Shown: positions 25,081 through 32,617 of the stretch, piece by piece
Layout: every line of letters starts with the position of its first letter
How positions within the stretch are numbered: position 1 is the first letter of the stretch
Source: Vicinamibacteria bacterium
GTDB taxonomy: Bacteria > Acidobacteriota > Vicinamibacteria > Fen-336
Length of the DNA: 42,298 nucleotides
Direction: 5' to 3'
NCBI GenBank assembly: GCA_035570235.1
Contig: DATMML010000039.1
Coordinates: forward strand, 1 to 42,298
Translations under genes and position numbers: made by a program
The notes under the pieces: model-generated
What the model was told of the DNA's origin: nothing
The model's database searches: none
What the model saw: the letters and a program-made list of their open reading frames with translations, nothing else

Positions 25081-25293
25081 GTGGAAGTCCTTTCGACGCT
25101 CTTCTCCCCGGCCCGACTGGCCTTCGCGGGGTACATTCTGCTCGTGTACCACGGCGTCCTTGGCCCGCGTCGCTGGTGGCTCATCACGCTCCTCTTTTTC
25201 GTGGCGGAGATCCTTCACAACGATTGCCTGAAACCCGCTTTCAATAAGTGGGGCGAACGTCTCGCCGACTGGAACTGGAAGAAAAAGAAGTAG
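25081..25293 (+). CDS. Small conserved-looking membrane protein, function unknown
   Basis: A 70-residue protein with two predicted membrane spans (about 12-26 and 32-47) and a lysine-ended basic tail (WGERLADWNWKKKK). The GTG at 25081 is preceded at ideal spacing by GGAGGTGACC, which makes it a real gene despite its length. I do not recognise the family. The pattern ...LLVYHGVLGPRRWWLITLLFF... with EILHNDCLKP suggests a membrane hairpin with an aromatic-rich cytoplasmic end. It lies between tRNA-Pro and surE. A hairpin (CGCTCC/GGAGCG near 25016-25050) precedes it. It might be a small envelope stress or transporter-associated protein; that is only a guess. Confidence 0.72.
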   Translation: MEVLSTLFSPARLAFAGYILLVYHGVLGPRRWWLITLLFFVAEILHNDCLKPAFNKWGERLADWNWKKKK

Positions 25294-25612
25294 CCGCTCC
25301 GCGCGACTCCCACCCCGCCCGCTCACCACTGCTCCCGTCGTTCCCACGGGCCGTCCTCCTCGTCCCCTGAGGAGCGAGTCCTCTGCTCGGCGGCCGCGGG
25401 GGCCCTCCCCGATTTGTGGTATTCTGCTCGTTCGATTTGCGGGCCGAGGTCCACACCGGGCAGCCACGCGAGGGAACACCGGAGAGCATGTCGCCTCACC
25501 CCTGGGCTTGTTGGTGTGCGGTTGGTCGCGGAACCGAGTCCACCCATCCCGACCGTGACCGGCCGACCGCGCTCCTCGCCCCCGGACGCGGTCTTGGGGT
25601 TTTCCCCCTTCC
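25294..25612 (+). other. Intergenic leader before surE, no gene recognised
   Basis: I see no convincing protein or known RNA here. A TATTCT hexamer (25420-25425) could be a -10 but lacks a good -35. I compared it by eye with 4.5S, 6S, tmRNA and cobalamin motifs and found no match. The region is GC-rich with several self-complementary patches. Confidence 0.4.
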
Positions 25613-26377
25613 ATGAGCCAGCCACTCCTCCTGGTGACGAACGACGACGGTGTCCATGCCCCTGGTATCCGGGCCCTGGCCGCGGCCCTGGCCCACCTGG
25701 GGGAGGTGCACATCGTGGCCCCCGACCGGGAGGTGAGCGCCTGCGCCCAGTCCCTGACCCTGAAGCACCCGCTGCGGGCGGAGACCATCGAACCGCGGGT
25801 CCACGCCGTGGACGGCACGCCCGCGGATTGCGTGAACCTGGCCCTGGTCAAGCTGCTGCCCCGTCGCCCCGACCTCGTCCTCTCGGGGATCAACCGCGGG
25901 GCCAATTTGGGAGAGGACGTCTTCTACTCGGGCACGGTGGGGGGGGCACGGGAAGGGACGTTCTTCGGGCTCCCCTCGGTGGCCATTTCGCTCGCGGCGC
26001 GGGCGGAGATGGACTTCGAACCCGCGGCCGCGTTCGCGGCCAAGCTGGCGGCCCTGGTCCTGGAGAAGGGGCTACCGGAGCGCACGCTGCTCAACGTCAA
26101 CGTCCCCCCCGGGAGCCCGCGGGGCACGGCCATCACCGTGCAGGGGCGGCGGGAGCACGAAGGAACCATCCTCGAGGGCCTCGACCCGCGTCGCCGGACG
26201 TACTACTGGATCGAGGAGGGCCGCGATCGGTGGGTGAGCGACGAGATGTCGGACATCCACGCGATCCGGCAGGGATTGATCTCGATCACGCCCCTGCAGA
26301 CCGACACCACCCACCACGCCGTGCTCGCCGCCTTCCGGGGCTGGGAGCCGGGGCTCAACGGCAAGGGGCGGAAGTAG
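25613..26377 (+). CDS. surE: 5'/3'-nucleotidase SurE
   Basis: A metal-dependent phosphatase that removes phosphate from nucleoside monophosphates and some polyphosphates, linked to stationary-phase survival. The 254-residue chain has the diagnostic NDDG at residues 10-13, the serine loop near 42 in REVSACAQSLTLK, and SGINRGANLGEDVFYSGTVG carrying the conserved Asn and Gly metal/phosphate residues. TDTTHHAVLAAF closes the fold. ATG at 25613 is the first good start. SurE often lies beside protein-repair pcm genes, but no pcm is seen here. It is followed by a cluster of hairpins (26409-26466). Confidence 0.94.
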   Translation: MSQPLLLVTNDDGVHAPGIRALAAALAHLGEVHIVAPDREVSACAQSLTLKHPLRAETIEPRVHAVDGTPADCVNLALVKLLPRRPDLVLSGINRGANLGEDVFYSGTVGGAREGTFFGLPSVAISLAARAEMDFEPAAAFAAKLAALVLEKGLPERTLLNVNVPPGSPRGTAITVQGRREHEGTILEGLDPRRRTYYWIEEGRDRWVSDEMSDIHAIRQGLISITPLQTDTTHHAVLAAFRGWEPGLNGKGRK

Positions 26378-26408
26378 CCCCGTTTCCGGGCGTGCTCCCG
26401 GGGGCCGA

Positions 26409-26466
26409 GAGGGCTCTGCCCTCAGCCGCCGGCTCCAGCCGGACGGCAAGCTCGAGGGCCGAGCTT
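26409..26466 (+). other. Three consecutive RNA hairpins after surE
   Basis: Three short perfect inverted repeats follow one another: GAGGGC-TCT-GCCCTC (26409-26423), CCGGCT/AGCCGG (26429-26442) and AAGCTCG-AGGGC-CGAGCTT (26448-26466). No T-run follows. They may end or protect the surE transcript. Confidence 0.5.
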
Positions 26467-26570
26467 CTTGGGCGGCCCGGCGTCCTTCTCCCACGGCCGG
26501 GCTGAGTCGGACCAGGGAGGCGGGTGGATATGGTCGGCCTAGTCTGGAACAATCGCGGGAGGGAGGGGCC

Positions 26571-28586
26571 GTGAGCCTGGAAGTCGCCCGGGTCGTTCCC
26601 AGCAGTTGTCCCCTGGACTGCCCAGACGCCTGCAGCCTGGAGGTGACCCTGCAGGGGGAGCGCCTCGCCAAGATCGAGGGAAGCCGCGCGAACCCGGTGA
26701 CGCGAGGGTTCATCTGCGACAAGGTCCGACACTACGCGGACCATGTCTACGGTCCCGGGCGGCTCCTCGAGCCCGGGGTCCGGCGGGGAGCCAAGGGGGA
26801 AGGCCTCTTCGCCTCCGCCTCCTGGGACGAGGCGCTGGACCGGGTGGCGGAGAAGATGGATGCGGTCCGGCGGGAATGGGGGGGCGAGGCGATCCTCCCC
26901 TTCTCCTACGGCGGCTCCAACGGCTACCTCTCCCAGGACACGACCGATGCCCGCCTGTTCCGGCGGCTGGGCGCCTCCCGCCTGGCGAGGACCGTCTGCG
27001 CCGCCCCCACCGGGCGGGCGGCCCAGGGGCTCTACGGCAAGATGCCGGGGGTGGCGCTGCAGGACTACGTCCACGCGCGCTTGATCGTCATGTGGGGCGC
27101 CAATCCGTCGGTCTCCGGCATCCACCTCCTGCCCTTCGTCCAGCAGGCCCAGAGGGCGGCCGCCCGCCTCGTAGTGGTGGACCCCCGCCGCACCCCCCTC
27201 GCCCGCCGGGCCGACCTCCACCTGGCGCTGCGGCCGGGGACGGACCTGCCCCTGGCCCTGGCCGTGCTCCGCTGGCTGTTTGAGACCGGGGCGGCCGACG
27301 GCGCCTTCCTAGCCGCACACGCCACGGGGGCGGAGGAGCTGCGGCGGCGGGCCGAGCCCTGGACGATCGCCCGGGCGGCGTCGCTGGCGGGAGTGGCGGC
27401 GGCCGACCTAGAGGCCTTCGCCCGCCTCTACGCGGCGTCCCGGCCGGCCGTCGTGCGCTGCGGCTGGGGGCTGGAGCGCAACCGCAACGGAGGCTCGGCG
27501 GTGGCTGCGGTGCTGGCCCTCCCGGCGGTGGCGGGGAAGTTCGGGGTGCGGGGAGGGGGCTACACCCTCAGCAACTCCGGGGCCTGGACGCTGGACACGG
27601 AGGGAGCCGCCGCCGAGCCCGAGGTGCCGACCCGCCTCGTCAACATGAACTTGCTGGGCCACACCCTCATGGGGGGGGTGGATCCGCCGATAAAGCTTCT
27701 CTTCGTCTACAACTGCAACCCCCTCGCCACCATGCCCGCTCAGGAGCGGGTGCGGGAAGGGCTCTCGCGGGAGGACCTCTTCACCGTGGTCTTCGACCAG
27801 GTGCGGACGGACACCGCGCGCTACGCGGACGTGGTCCTCCCCGCCACCACCTTCCTGGAGCGGAGGGAGCTATCTCGGGGCTATGGAGCCCTCGTGCTCC
27901 AGGACGCCCAGCCGGTCATCGCGCCCTGCGGCGAGTCCCGCTCGAACCATGAGGTCTTCACCGAGCTCTGCCGCCGCCTGGGCCTGGCCCGGGCGGGCGA
28001 GCCCGAGACGGCGGAGGAGCTCACCGCGGCCATCCTGAGCAGCGATCCCCGGGAGGGCGAGCTCCGGCGGTCCATGCGGGAGGAAGGGGTGGCCTTCCCG
28101 GTGGGCGGTCCGGCGCCCGTGCAGTTCGTGGACGTCCTTCCCCGTACCTCCGACGGGAAGGTCCATCTGCTGCCCGAGGAGCTGGACCGCGAGGCGCCCC
28201 GGGGCCTCTACGCCTATCAGCCCGACCCCGCCACGGAGCGCTTCCCGCTCGTGCTCATCTCTCCCGCCACCCACCGCACGATCAGCTCCAGCTTGGGCGA
28301 GCTGTACTCCCGTCCCGTCCCCGTAGAGCTCCACCCCGACGACGCCGCCGCCCGCTCGATCGCGGAGGGCGACCCCGTGCGGATCTTCAATGCCTTGGGA
28401 GAGGTTCGCTGCCGCGCCCGCATCAACCCCGACCTTCGGGGGGGAGTGGCCTTGCTGCCCAAGGGCCTCTGGAGCCACAACACCGCGAGTGGCACCACCG
28501 CCAACGCCCTCGTTCCCGACACCCTCACCGACCTCGGGGGCGGGGCCTGCTTCAACGACGCGCGCGTGCAGGTGGAGCGGCTCTAG
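26571..28586 (+). CDS. Molybdopterin oxidoreductase, iron-sulfur containing
   Basis: A 671-residue catalytic subunit of the DMSO-reductase superfamily. The N-terminal [4Fe-4S] ligands are C13, C17 and C21 in CPLDCPDAC and C49 in GFICDKV. The likely molybdenum-ligand cysteine is C143 in TVCAAPTG, aligning with the Cys of Nap-type enzymes. Downstream are WGANPSVSG, VVVDPRRTPLARRADLHLAL (conserved DPRRT), RCGWGLERNRNGG, FVYNCNPLATMPAQE and the C-terminal cofactor-binding cap (LISPATHRTISSS, GDPVRIFNALGE). There is no signal peptide, so it should act in the cytoplasm. The substrate is unknown, and no electron-transfer partner gene is adjacent. The GTG start has GGGAGGGG upstream. Its stop shares a CTAG with the convergent gene. 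Confidence 0.88.
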   Translation: MSLEVARVVPSSCPLDCPDACSLEVTLQGERLAKIEGSRANPVTRGFICDKVRHYADHVYGPGRLLEPGVRRGAKGEGLFASASWDEALDRVAEKMDAVRREWGGEAILPFSYGGSNGYLSQDTTDARLFRRLGASRLARTVCAAPTGRAAQGLYGKMPGVALQDYVHARLIVMWGANPSVSGIHLLPFVQQAQRAAARLVVVDPRRTPLARRADLHLALRPGTDLPLALAVLRWLFETGAADGAFLAAHATGAEELRRRAEPWTIARAASLAGVAAADLEAFARLYAASRPAVVRCGWGLERNRNGGSAVAAVLALPAVAGKFGVRGGGYTLSNSGAWTLDTEGAAAEPEVPTRLVNMNLLGHTLMGGVDPPIKLLFVYNCNPLATMPAQERVREGLSREDLFTVVFDQVRTDTARYADVVLPATTFLERRELSRGYGALVLQDAQPVIAPCGESRSNHEVFTELCRRLGLARAGEPETAEELTAAILSSDPREGELRRSMREEGVAFPVGGPAPVQFVDVLPRTSDGKVHLLPEELDREAPRGLYAYQPDPATERFPLVLISPATHRTISSSLGELYSRPVPVELHPDDAAARSIAEGDPVRIFNALGEVRCRARINPDLRGGVALLPKGLWSHNTASGTTANALVPDTLTDLGGGACFNDARVQVERL

Positions 28587-29272
28587 CCTTTCCCGGGCGG
28601 CTTCAAGCCGAAGACCAGGAAGTACTGGTAGGGCAAGAAGGTGTGCTCGCGCAGGAGCTGAAAGCCCGCCGCTTCCATCTGCCGGATCAGGTCTTCGCGG
28701 GCGATCTTGATGGACAGGGGTGGACCCAGGGGCAGCTCCCTCTTGTGGAAGTCGATCATGACCACCTGGCCGCCCGGGCGCAGCATCCTCTTCATGCGGG
28801 CCAGGTAGGCCTCCTGGTCAGCGATGTGATGCCACGTATCGCAGATGAAGAAGCGATCCACGGAGGCGTCCCGCAGCAGGGGATCGTCGGGCGCGGCCAG
28901 GATGGTCTGCAGGTTGCGGATGCCGGCGTCGCGGATGCGGCGGTTCATGTACACCGTCATGTCCGGGCTGATGTCGACGGCATAGACCCAGCCCGTGGGT
29001 CCCACCGAGGAGGCGAGGCGGAGGGCGAAGTAGCCGGACCCCGCCCCGACATCCGCCACCACCTCGCCGGCCTTGAGGCCCAGAGCGGCCACGACCTCGT
29101 TCGGCTTCTGGTAGGCATCCCGCGCCGGGTCCTCCAGCATCGCGATGTAGGCCTGGGCATCGCCGTGAAGCTGGCGCATCTCGTGGGGCGTGCGCGGCGA
29201 GGAGTCCTGGGCGGGGGCGAGGGACATGGGACCGGCCAGGAGCACGGCGAACGCGGCTCTTCGGATTGGCAC
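28583..29272 (-). CDS. Exported methyltransferase-like protein (class I SAM fold)
   Basis: A 229-residue protein with a signal peptide (PIRRAAFAVLLAGPMSLAPAQ, cleavage near AQDS) followed by a class-I methyltransferase fold. The SAM-binding motif is VADVGAGSGYFALRLA (about 72-87), then VYAVDISPDM, FFICDTWHHIADQ and MLRPGGQVVMIDFH (conserved RPGG). GTG at 29272 is chosen because GGAGG precedes it; TTG at 29287 (overlapping the upstream stop) is an alternative. Such secreted SAM-fold proteins are known in several environmental phyla, but SAM is not normally available outside the cytoplasm. The catalytic role is therefore unclear: it may be a binder, or the signal could be uncleaved. It ends in a CTAG shared with the oxidoreductase. 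Confidence 0.8.
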   Translation of the reverse strand: MPIRRAAFAVLLAGPMSLAPAQDSSPRTPHEMRQLHGDAQAYIAMLEDPARDAYQKPNEVVAALGLKAGEVVADVGAGSGYFALRLASSVGPTGWVYAVDISPDMTVYMNRRIRDAGIRNLQTILAAPDDPLLRDASVDRFFICDTWHHIADQEAYLARMKRMLRPGGQVVMIDFHKRELPLGPPLSIKIAREDLIRQMEAAGFQLLREHTFLPYQYFLVFGLKPPGKG

Positions 29273-29283
29273 GGAGCCTCCGA

Positions 29284-30534
29284 TCAAGTTCGGGCCACGG
29301 AATGCACGGCCTCGACCAGGCGGTCGACTTCTTCCCGCGTGGTGTAGCAGGCGCAGCCGGCGCGGACGAGGCCGTCCTCCCCGTGGGCCAGGCGGCGGAC
29401 CGCGGTGGTCGCGTAGAAGTCGCCGTGGGAGACGAACACCGCGTGGCGGGCGAGAGCAGAGGCGACCTGTCCGGAGGGGTGGCCGGCCAGGGTGAAGGCC
29501 ACGGTGGGTGTGCGGGGGGCCAAGGGGGAGGGCCCGTAGAGCGTTAGGCCGGGGATCTCGCCCAGGCCCGCCCAGAGACGCTCCACGTGGGCTTGGCTGC
29601 GCTCATGGAGGGCCCCAAAGACCTCGAGCAGGGAGGCTCGGCGATCGCCACCTCCGGCCAAGGAGGCCAGGAAGTCCACCGCCGCCGCTGCGCCCACCAG
29701 GCCCTCATGGTTCTGGGTCCCCGTTTCCAGGCACTCCGGTGCGCGGTCGGGGGCGGGGGCGAGCTTGGGAGGGTCCAGGGCCTCGATCCGCTCCCGCCGG
29801 CCATAGAGAACGCCCACGTGGGGGCCGTAGAACTTGTAGGCGGAGCAGGCCAGAAAGTCGCAGTCGAAGCTGCGCACGTCGGGAAGCACGTGGGGTGTGT
29901 AGTGAACGGCGTCCACGAAGACGAGGGCCCCCGCCGCGTGGGCCTTCTGCACGGCTCCGTGCACGTCGTTGATCGTCCCCAGGGCGTTGGAGGCGGCTCC
30001 GATGGCGAGGAGCCGCGTGCGGGGGGTGAGGGCCTGGGCTAGGTCGTCCTCGTCGAGCTGGCCCGTCTCCGGCCGGAGGGCGACCACGCGGACGGTGAGC
30101 CCTCGCTCACGGGCCACGGCGCGCCAGGGGTCGACGTTCGCGTGGTGGTCCAGTTCCGTGACCACGACCTCGTCCCCCGGGCCCCATCCCCGCCCCAGGG
30201 CCCGGGCCAGGTGGAAAGTGAGGGTGGTCATGTTGGCCCCGAAGACGATCTCGCCCGGCGAGGCACCCAGCAGGTCCGCGAGGGTGGCCCGGGCCCGGGC
30301 GAGGGCGGCGTCGGTCTCGAGGCTCGTGGGGAAGTGCCAGTGCGTGTTCGCGTTGTGGTGGAGCAAGTAGTCGTCCATGGCCTCCACCACCACCCGCGGG
30401 ACTTGGGTTCCTCCCGGCCCGTCGAAGTGAGCGACGCTCCGTCCCTCATGACGGCGCTCGAGAGCGGGGAAGTGGCGGCGGATCGCCTCCACGTCGGCCA
30501 CCCTCCCGGTGGTGCGGTCAGTCGCGACTCTCAT
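29284..30534 (-). CDS. Class-V aminotransferase, cysteine desulfurase-like
   Basis: A 416-residue PLP enzyme, fold type I. The N-terminal pattern VAHFDGPGGTQVPRVVVEAM (35-53, core FDGPGGTQVP), NANTHWHFPTSLETDA and FGANMTTLTFHLARAL is typical of the cysteine-desulfurase-like VC1184 subfamily. D208 with H211 (VDAVHYTPH) and the Schiff-base lysine K234 in CSAYKFYGPH complete the active site. IscS-type enzymes carry a catalytic loop cysteine that I cannot place with confidence; CAC near the C-terminus is a candidate. The ATG at 30534 has two GGAGG copies upstream; an earlier in-frame start is not family-like. It overlaps the YhhN gene by 17 bases. The substrate could be an amino acid other than cysteine. 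Confidence 0.87.
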   Translation of the reverse strand: MRVATDRTTGRVADVEAIRRHFPALERRHEGRSVAHFDGPGGTQVPRVVVEAMDDYLLHHNANTHWHFPTSLETDAALARARATLADLLGASPGEIVFGANMTTLTFHLARALGRGWGPGDEVVVTELDHHANVDPWRAVARERGLTVRVVALRPETGQLDEDDLAQALTPRTRLLAIGAASNALGTINDVHGAVQKAHAAGALVFVDAVHYTPHVLPDVRSFDCDFLACSAYKFYGPHVGVLYGRRERIEALDPPKLAPAPDRAPECLETGTQNHEGLVGAAAAVDFLASLAGGGDRRASLLEVFGALHERSQAHVERLWAGLGEIPGLTLYGPSPLAPRTPTVAFTLAGHPSGQVASALARHAVFVSHGDFYATTAVRRLAHGEDGLVRAGCACYTTREEVDRLVEAVHSVART

Positions 30535-31207
30535 GGGCCTCCGTTCCTCCGCGCGCCCCGCGGAGCATACCCCAGCTCGTGGCCCCGGCCGCCCCCGCAA
30601 AGCCGCACTGCCCGGCCCAGTAGAGGAGGATGATCGGGATGGGAGCGGCGGGGAGGGGGGCGTGGAAGCGATCGAGGGCGATCAGGCTGTCGCTGGCCGC
30701 GAAGGCCAGGGCTCCCAGGAGGCCGATCCACTCGTCCGCGCGCGGAGAACCGCGGGCGCCGATGCGTACCGCCGCCCTCCACATCACGACGCAGATGGCC
30801 AGGACGTAGAGGAGGACGGGAACGGCCAAGGCGCCGAGGTTGGGCAAGAGGAGGGCGTAGATCGAGGCGCCCCACCCCGCAAACGGCAGGGCGCGGAGAA
30901 TCGCGAGCCGCGGGGTGTCGAGAAAGAACCCGGTCGCGTAGGCCACGTGCGCGCCCAAGAAGGCCAGGAGGCCAGGCAGGAAGAGGCCGCCCTCGAGGAG
31001 GGCGTCTCCGACCGCGGAGAGACAGAGGCCTACGGTCACGGCGCGGGCGAGAGGATCGCGCCTTTGCGCCGCCACTGCCGCGGCCAGACACAGCACGGGG
31101 AGGGGCTTGGTCAGGAAGCGCAGAGCGGGAAGGTCGAGCCCCAGTCCGACCAGGAAAGCGGCCGCGGCCAGGAAGCCAAGGCCGGCGAGCGTCACACGCC
31201 ACCGCAT
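30518..31207 (-). CDS. YhhN/TMEM86-family membrane protein (putative lysoplasmalogenase)
   Basis: A 229-residue integral membrane protein with about eight hydrophobic spans. Family motifs are FLTKPLPVLCLAAAV, GLCLSAVGDALLEGG (conserved SAxGD), FLGAHVAYATGFF, AFAASDSLIALDRF (conserved SDxxxA) and LYWAGQ. The mammalian relative cleaves the vinyl-ether bond of lysoplasmalogens; bacterial function is less established. The aspartates in GDALLE and SDSL are the likely catalytic residues. It is the first gene of a minus-strand set of three, overlapping the aminotransferase gene by 17 bases. ATG at 31205-31207 is clean. The AI-2E-family gene diverges 71 bases away. Confidence 0.88.
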   Translation of the reverse strand: MRWRVTLAGLGFLAAAAFLVGLGLDLPALRFLTKPLPVLCLAAAVAAQRRDPLARAVTVGLCLSAVGDALLEGGLFLPGLLAFLGAHVAYATGFFLDTPRLAILRALPFAGWGASIYALLLPNLGALAVPVLLYVLAICVVMWRAAVRIGARGSPRADEWIGLLGALAFAASDSLIALDRFHAPLPAAPIPIILLYWAGQCGFAGAAGATSWGMLRGARGGTEAHESRD

Positions 31208-31278
31208 GGCGCGGTGATTCTAACGGACTTCACGGTCCTCCCGCCGCCCGCTCCATCTTTGGTGTAGGCTCGGGCCGC

Positions 31279-32319
31279 ATGGACGCCTTCCGCAGCCTCT
31301 TCCGGCCCCTCAACGGGCCGCGGGCGATCGTGCTCGCCCTCTTCATCGGCCTCCTCGTGCTGTTCCGCCACGTACTCGTGCTCCTGGTGTTCATGGTGGC
31401 GTTCGCCCGCCCGCTGCGTCTGGCCTCGCACTGGCTGGCAAGCCATACCCGCCTGCGCCGCTCGGTCGCCCTCCTGCTCCTGCTCGCGTCGGCCGCCGGG
31501 CTCCTGACGGTGGCGGTGGACCTGGGGATGGTGCGGGCGTTTGAGGCCTTCCTGGCCGCGCGGGAGGCGCTACCGGAGCGGATCGCCGCCTTCCGGCAGA
31601 CGCCGCTCTTCCTTGAGGTTCAGGAGTACCTGGGGGGAGCGGATCTCATCGTAGACGCCGCCAAACGCTATGCGGCGGGGATCCTCGGCTATTTGGCGGT
31701 GGTGGGCCACCTGGTCCTGCACGCCTTCATCGGCTTCATCCTGGCCGTGGTGTACGTGCTGGAGCAGGAGGAGATCGACGGCTTCCGGGACCGGCTGGAC
31801 CCGCGCTCGCTGGGGGGGACGCTCCTGCGATGGCTGGGCTACTTGGCGGACGCGATTTCCGTCACCCTGCAGTTCCAGATGGTGGTGGCCGCGTGCAACG
31901 CCGTCCTTACGTTGCCCGTGCTTCTCTTGGTCGGCATCCCCCACGCGGCGCCCCTTCTCTTCATGATCTTCTTGTCCGGGATGGTCCCCGTGGTGGGGAA
32001 CTTTGTGGCGGGGGCGGTCTTGACCCTGCTTGCCTACCAGGCCAGCGGCTGGCCGGGGGTGGCGACCTTCGTGGGCCTGACTTTCCTGCTGCACAAGGTG
32101 GAGTCGTACTACCTCAACCCCCGCCTGGCCTCAAGGCACGTCCGGCTCCCCGGCTTCGTGCTCATCATCAGCCTGATCCTCTGGGAGGACCTGCTGGGCT
32201 TCGTGGGCCTCTTTGTCTCCTTCCCCTTCCTCTATGTGGCCAGCCGGATCGGAGCGGAGTTTAGGGAGGAGGAGGGAGGCGCCGTCGCGCGGGCTCCGCA
32301 AGCCGCGAGCGCCGGCTGA
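31279..32319 (+). CDS. AI-2E-family transporter (PerM/TqsA type)
   Basis: A 346-residue polytopic membrane protein of the AI-2E family, whose members export signalling molecules or act as sodium/proton antiporters. About seven to eight hydrophobic segments are seen, including ALFIGLLVLFRHVLVLLVFM near the start, VVGHLVLHAFIGFILAVVYVL, and VATFVGLTFLLHKVESYYLNP, where the conserved HKVE..YLNPR motif occurs. The ending LILWEDLLGFVGLFVSFPFL matches the family. A soluble region of about residues 82-125 (FEAFLAAREALPERIAAF) interrupts the spans, as in other members. The substrate is unknown. The ATG at 31279 lies between two divergent genes. A shared hairpin terminator follows its stop. Confidence 0.9.
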   Translation: MDAFRSLFRPLNGPRAIVLALFIGLLVLFRHVLVLLVFMVAFARPLRLASHWLASHTRLRRSVALLLLLASAAGLLTVAVDLGMVRAFEAFLAAREALPERIAAFRQTPLFLEVQEYLGGADLIVDAAKRYAAGILGYLAVVGHLVLHAFIGFILAVVYVLEQEEIDGFRDRLDPRSLGGTLLRWLGYLADAISVTLQFQMVVAACNAVLTLPVLLLVGIPHAAPLLFMIFLSGMVPVVGNFVAGAVLTLLAYQASGWPGVATFVGLTFLLHKVESYYLNPRLASRHVRLPGFVLIISLILWEDLLGFVGLFVSFPFLYVASRIGAEFREEEGGAVARAPQAASAG

Positions 32320-32327
32320 GAAAGACG

Positions 32328-32359
32328 AAGGGGAGCTGCCCGGTAAGGCAGCTCCCCTT
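32328..32359. terminator. Bidirectional hairpin terminator
   Basis: A perfect 13-bp stem, AAGGGGAGCTGCC (32328-32340) with GGCAGCTCCCCTT (32347-32359), around a six-base loop. It lies between the ends of the convergent AI-2E-family and lysine-rich genes. The minus-strand side is followed by CGTCTTTCT, so termination is likelier for that gene. Confidence 0.75.
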
Positions 32360-32380
32360 GTCCAAACGAAAGAGGAAGAA

Positions 32381-32617
32381 CTACTTCTTGGGCTCGTCCT
32401 TCTTGGGCTCGTCCTTCTTGGTGTCGTCCTTCTTCTCTTCCTTCTTCGCCGTGGCCTTGGTGCTCTTCTTGTGGGTGGTCTTCTTCTCGTCCTTCTTGTC
32501 CGCCTTCTTGGTCTCGTCCTTCTTGGTGGGCTCGGCGGGAGTGGTAGTGGCCGTGGTCTGCGCGAAAGCAACGCCGGAAGCGAACAGGAACGCGATGAGC
32601 AGCGCGAACTTCTTCAT
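32381..32617 (-). CDS. Lysine-rich low-complexity secreted peptide
   Basis: A 78-residue protein with a clear signal peptide (MKKFALLIAFLFASG to AFAQ) and a mature part made almost only of K, E, D, T and P, ending in repeated KKDEP units. It has no recognisable fold and should be disordered and highly basic/acidic mixed. I start it at ATG 32615-32617, since a signal peptide follows and AGGAG lies 10 bases upstream; earlier codons (MFCSQPL...) are not needed. Similar lysine-rich exported peptides are frequent in Acidobacteriota-like genomes, without known function. Binding of anionic polymers such as polysaccharide or DNA is plausible but unproven. The DNA has a 15-bp repeat at the 3' end. Confidence 0.8.
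   Translation of the reverse strand: MKKFALLIAFLFASGVAFAQTTATTTPAEPTKKDETKKADKKDEKKTTHKKSTKATAKKEEKKDDTKKDEPKKDEPKK
32384..32428 (-). repeat. 15-bp tandem repeat coding KKDEP
   Basis: Three adjacent 15-base units, CTTCTTGGGCTCGTC at 32384-32398 and 32399-32413, then one with a change at 32414-32428. In the gene's sense they encode KKDEP, KKDEP and KKDDT-like units. Copy number may vary between strains. Confidence 0.85.

Noticed and set aside
25294-25612. Possible 4.5S, 6S, tmRNA or cobalamin riboswitch
   Set aside because: No core motif matches by eye. A covariance-model search would decide.
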